Shown piece after piece: positions 61,966 to 64,000 of a stretch of DNA of 64,000 bases. How positions within the stretch are numbered: position 1 is the stretch's first letter; every line of letters begins with the position of its first letter. The stretch covers positions 9,707,001 through 9,771,000 of the forward strand of contig NZ_CP160403.1 of assembly GCF_040782645.1 (NCBI RefSeq), written 5' to 3'. This DNA is from Streptomyces sp. HUAS ZL42. GTDB taxonomy: Bacteria > Actinomycetota > Actinomycetes > Streptomycetales > Streptomycetaceae. The notes under the pieces were generated by a model, which saw only the letters and a program-made list of their open reading frames with translations, did not search any database and had not been told where the DNA came from. The position numbers and the translations under genes were made by a program.

Positions 61966-63104
61966 CGGCGGCCGTCCCGCCGACGGTGCCCTTGGTTCGC
62001 GAGCAGGTGCGCGATGTGCTGCTACGGAGCCCCGCCTACCGTGCGTTGGACGAACCCCAGCGGCGCCGGCTCGCGCACGACATGGTCAACGTCGGCCAAT
62101 ACCTCGCCGATGCCGGCGGGCAGACGGCAGGGGCGCCGCTCGGGGTGCTGACGAGCGAGGACGCCGAGCGGGACTTCGGGAGGGACGCGGCGAGGGCGCT
62201 CGCTCAGGACACGGGGTCACCGCCGGACACGGCCGGTGCCCGCTTCGCGGGACAGGGCGGTGCGGTGGCCGCCGCGGCAGGCACCAGGAGTCTGGCCAAC
62301 CTGGTGTCGTCGGTGGACTTCCCGGCCTTCGTGTCGGGGCTGATCCAGGGGGTCTTCCAGGCGATCGTCGACTCCTCGATCCAGCAGATGGAAGCCTTCG
62401 CCGAACTGGTGAAAAACGTCTCCAAGAGCGTCGACGAGTACATGAAGGACAACGTCACGGAGAATCAGGCCCGCGACTACCTCGCCGAGCGCTACCCGGA
62501 CCATCTCCAGGTCGACCTCTCCACGCCGACACCTCAGGTGAAGCCCAAACCGGCCGCGGACGAGAGCAACCTGCCCGACTTCTTCAAGGACCTGGGACTC
62601 GACATGCCGGTCGAGTCGCTGGACGAGGAGACTCCCGAGCAGGTGCTGATGCCGGCGGCACGGCAGCAGATGGCGATCGACCGCCAGCGCATGCTCCTGA
62701 TGATGGTCATGATGGGGATCAACCGTCTCGTCGTCACCGACGGATCCATCAAGGCCGCGGTGATCTTCGAGCTGGACACGAGGGACTCCGTCACCGCGAA
62801 CGGGACACGGGCGACGAACTTCGACGGCAAGAGCGAAGGGAAGAGCAAGAGCGGATTCTTCTCCGGATGGTTCTCCCCGACCTGGGAGGAGAAGCACACC
62901 AGCCAGTTCACCGTCACCACCACGCAGACCGACAGCTCCGAGGCGAGCGACGAACTGAAGGCGAAACTCACCGGCGACGTCAACGTGCGCTTCAGGAGCG
63001 AGACGTTCCCGCTGCAGGACATGACCAAGTTGCTCGGACTCCAGGAACCGACACTGCCGACCAGCGGGCCCCGGCCGCCCACCGCGGGGAGCGGGACGGC
63101 ATGA
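61962..63104 (+). CDS. Unknown protein, paralogue B
   Basis: A 380-residue paralogue of the product of 55434-56534. The matching core at about 118-179 reads FQAIVDSSIQQMEAFAELVK and KSVDEYMKDNV, and MVMMGINRLVVTDGSIKAAV matches the later block. Between them is an acidic segment with LPDFFKDLGLDM. A Lys/Ser/Gly-rich loop (KSEGKSKSGFFSGWFSPTW) is unique to this copy, and the end lacks the DPWSP tag. ATG 61962 overlaps the upstream stop; an in-frame ATG at 61947 is less likely. Two paralogues in one operon suggest hetero-oligomeric parts. Confidence 0.78.
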   Translation: MTAAVPPTVPLVREQVRDVLLRSPAYRALDEPQRRRLAHDMVNVGQYLADAGGQTAGAPLGVLTSEDAERDFGRDAARALAQDTGSPPDTAGARFAGQGGAVAAAAGTRSLANLVSSVDFPAFVSGLIQGVFQAIVDSSIQQMEAFAELVKNVSKSVDEYMKDNVTENQARDYLAERYPDHLQVDLSTPTPQVKPKPAADESNLPDFFKDLGLDMPVESLDEETPEQVLMPAARQQMAIDRQRMLLMMVMMGINRLVVTDGSIKAAVIFELDTRDSVTANGTRATNFDGKSEGKSKSGFFSGWFSPTWEEKHTSQFTVTTTQTDSSEASDELKAKLTGDVNVRFRSETFPLQDMTKLLGLQEPTLPTSGPRPPTAGSGTA

Positions 63105-63955
63105 CCGGACGGGTTCTCGACCTGGGCGCATCCATCCTGGCGGCCGAACGCGCCGGCAGATGGCTCACGCCCGTGGCGAGGGCCACCGCCGAAGACCCTT
63201 TCCGCCTCGAACTGCCCGTGATCGGCACCGACGGCTCCGCGGACATCGACGCCCGCACCATGGAGATGCTGGGCGGCCTCTACCTGATCGCCCAACTGGA
63301 GCAGACCGGCATGCTGCGCGTCGCCGAACTGCTCATCGGCAGCAGGTTCGAGCTGGACATCACGTCCGCGTCGGCGGCCGAGCTGCTGGACCGGCTCGCC
63401 GTCGAGGCACGCGAGTGGTACCCCGCCGAGGCCCGGGACCAGCTCTACGCCCGCGTTTTCGGACTGGGGCGCGCGAGTTCCGGGAACGCCCCCGACAACC
63501 GCGAGTTCGGGCAACTGCTCGTCGGGTTCTGCTCCGCCGTCACCGCGTGGGGCGCGGCCGCACACCTGTCCGGCCCGACCGGCTCCGCACGACGCGGCGC
63601 CGTCACCCTGGCGACACGTCACCTGCGCACCAACCTGGCGGTGCGGCAGCACGGCAACACCGTGGCCGCCGCCCGCCGCATCGCGGCGCAGGTGCGGGCG
63701 AGCCACGAGCTGCTGGGGCATCCGGGAGTGCTCGCCCTCGTGGCCGGCTCCGATCTGTGGGACGTCGTACGAGCGATGTGGCAGGGAGAGGCACCAGACA
63801 TCGACCGCCATGTCCTTATGGGCCAGTCCGGCCAGCAGCTCATCGGGTGGGCCGGCTCGCCGCAGGCCGACACGGGCGAGCCGACGGCCTCCGTGCTCGA
63901 GGCGGCTGAACTGTGGCTGCTGAGCACCGGCTTCGCACGCGAGGGAGCGAGGTGA
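63101..63955 (+). CDS. Unknown helical protein of the SARP operon
   Basis: A 284-residue, largely helical protein. Segments such as MEMLGGLYLIAQLEQTGMLR, VAELLIGSRFELDI and AVTLATRHLRTNLAVRQHGN suggest several amphipathic helices but no transmembrane segment or known motif. ATG 63101 overlaps the upstream stop (ATGA); the next gene starts one base after its stop. Part of the same transcription unit by spacing. Confidence 0.72.
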   Translation: MTGRVLDLGASILAAERAGRWLTPVARATAEDPFRLELPVIGTDGSADIDARTMEMLGGLYLIAQLEQTGMLRVAELLIGSRFELDITSASAAELLDRLAVEAREWYPAEARDQLYARVFGLGRASSGNAPDNREFGQLLVGFCSAVTAWGAAAHLSGPTGSARRGAVTLATRHLRTNLAVRQHGNTVAAARRIAAQVRASHELLGHPGVLALVAGSDLWDVVRAMWQGEAPDIDRHVLMGQSGQQLIGWAGSPQADTGEPTASVLEAAELWLLSTGFAREGAR

Positions 63956-63956
63956 G

Positions 63957-64000
63957 ATGACGTCACCTCCCGCCACGGCGACGGCCCTGCCCAGCCCGTT
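63957..64000 (+). CDS. Start of a further operon gene (runs off window)
   Basis: ATG 63957 lies one base after the TGA of the preceding gene and is preceded by GGGAGCGAGG at 63943-63952. Only MTSPPATATALPSP is visible. It shows that the operon continues beyond the window. Confidence 0.6.
   Translation, partial: MTSPPATATALPSP

Noticed and set aside
62534..63976. A 480-codon antisense frame at the right end
   Set aside because: Shadow of two real, overlapping sense genes; no domain content.
51881..64000. Operon as an extracellular contractile injection system or prophage tail module
   Set aside because: No sheath, tube, baseplate, spike, AAA+ ATPase, terminase, portal or capsid sequence was found; only lysozyme/amidase content overlaps with such systems. 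Genes beyond 64000 could change this.

Overview
The window is high-GC DNA from a Streptomyces-like actinomycete. Supporting signs are the strong GC bias at third codon positions, many GTG starts, two SARP/BTAD regulators that each carry a rare in-frame TTA (bldA-type) codon, a DUF485/SSS permease pair, an ISL3 transposase and a Streptomyces-type Fic-like toxin module. The density of transposase scraps, frameshifted genes and catabolic genes suggests an accessory or chromosome-arm region; that is inference. No rRNA, tRNA or CRISPR array was seen.

Region 1 (1-9377) and region 3 (11040-21661) look like one catabolic island for an unidentified, probably aromatic, compound. It holds an ABC importer (partial ATPase plus lipoprotein), an FAD aromatic-type hydroxylase, IclR and GntR regulators, and an operon of FAH-family hydrolase, VOC extradiol-type dioxygenase, acetoacetyl-CoA-synthetase-like ligase and an alpha/beta hydrolase resembling zearalenone lactonases. 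Beyond these lie a DUF485/SSS carboxylate permease, a complete P450-ferredoxin-reductase triad, a MaoC hydratase, an MDR reductase and a RhlG-like SDR. Promoters of the hydrolase operon and of the P450 operon share a long conserved block, and a related box precedes the transporter, so the parts are probably co-regulated. Between them (9378-10970) lie transposase remnants and an exact-length inverted duplication of 982 bp carrying a second full copy of the IclR gene.

Region 4 (21662-26925) is decayed: a scrambled IS4-type transposase, a broken RHS/YD-repeat gene with a hexanucleotide expansion, a probably intact Fic-like toxin-antitoxin pair, a membrane protein and a tyrosine-recombinase remnant. 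Region 5 (26926-33774) holds a LysR regulator divergent from a quinone-reductase/SnoaL pair, and a LuxR-type ATP-independent regulator followed by an alpha/beta hydrolase lacking its nucleophile and a flavin monooxygenase. Region 6 (33774-50560) mixes ordinary genes with wreckage. A type I DNA methylase is split into two pieces about 2.8 kb apart by an ISL3 copy, an ISL3 deletion derivative and a DUF7003-like gene. A sensor kinase/response regulator pair and a small secreted protein appear intact. A serine recombinase gene is frameshifted behind candidate res repeats.

Region 7 (50598-64000, continuing off the end) is the most striking part. Divergent SARP regulators flank a short gap, and the rightward one is the first gene of a tightly coupled run of at least ten genes with mostly 4-bp ATGA overlaps. 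The products include a 911-residue peptidoglycan hydrolase (PG-binding, amidase and lysozyme-like parts), a leaderless subtilase, two paralogous proteins of unknown function, and other unknown proteins. Three of the unknown proteins end in the same short peptide (D-P-W-S-P type). None of the products has an evident signal peptide. I do not recognise this system; it is my best candidate for something undescribed.
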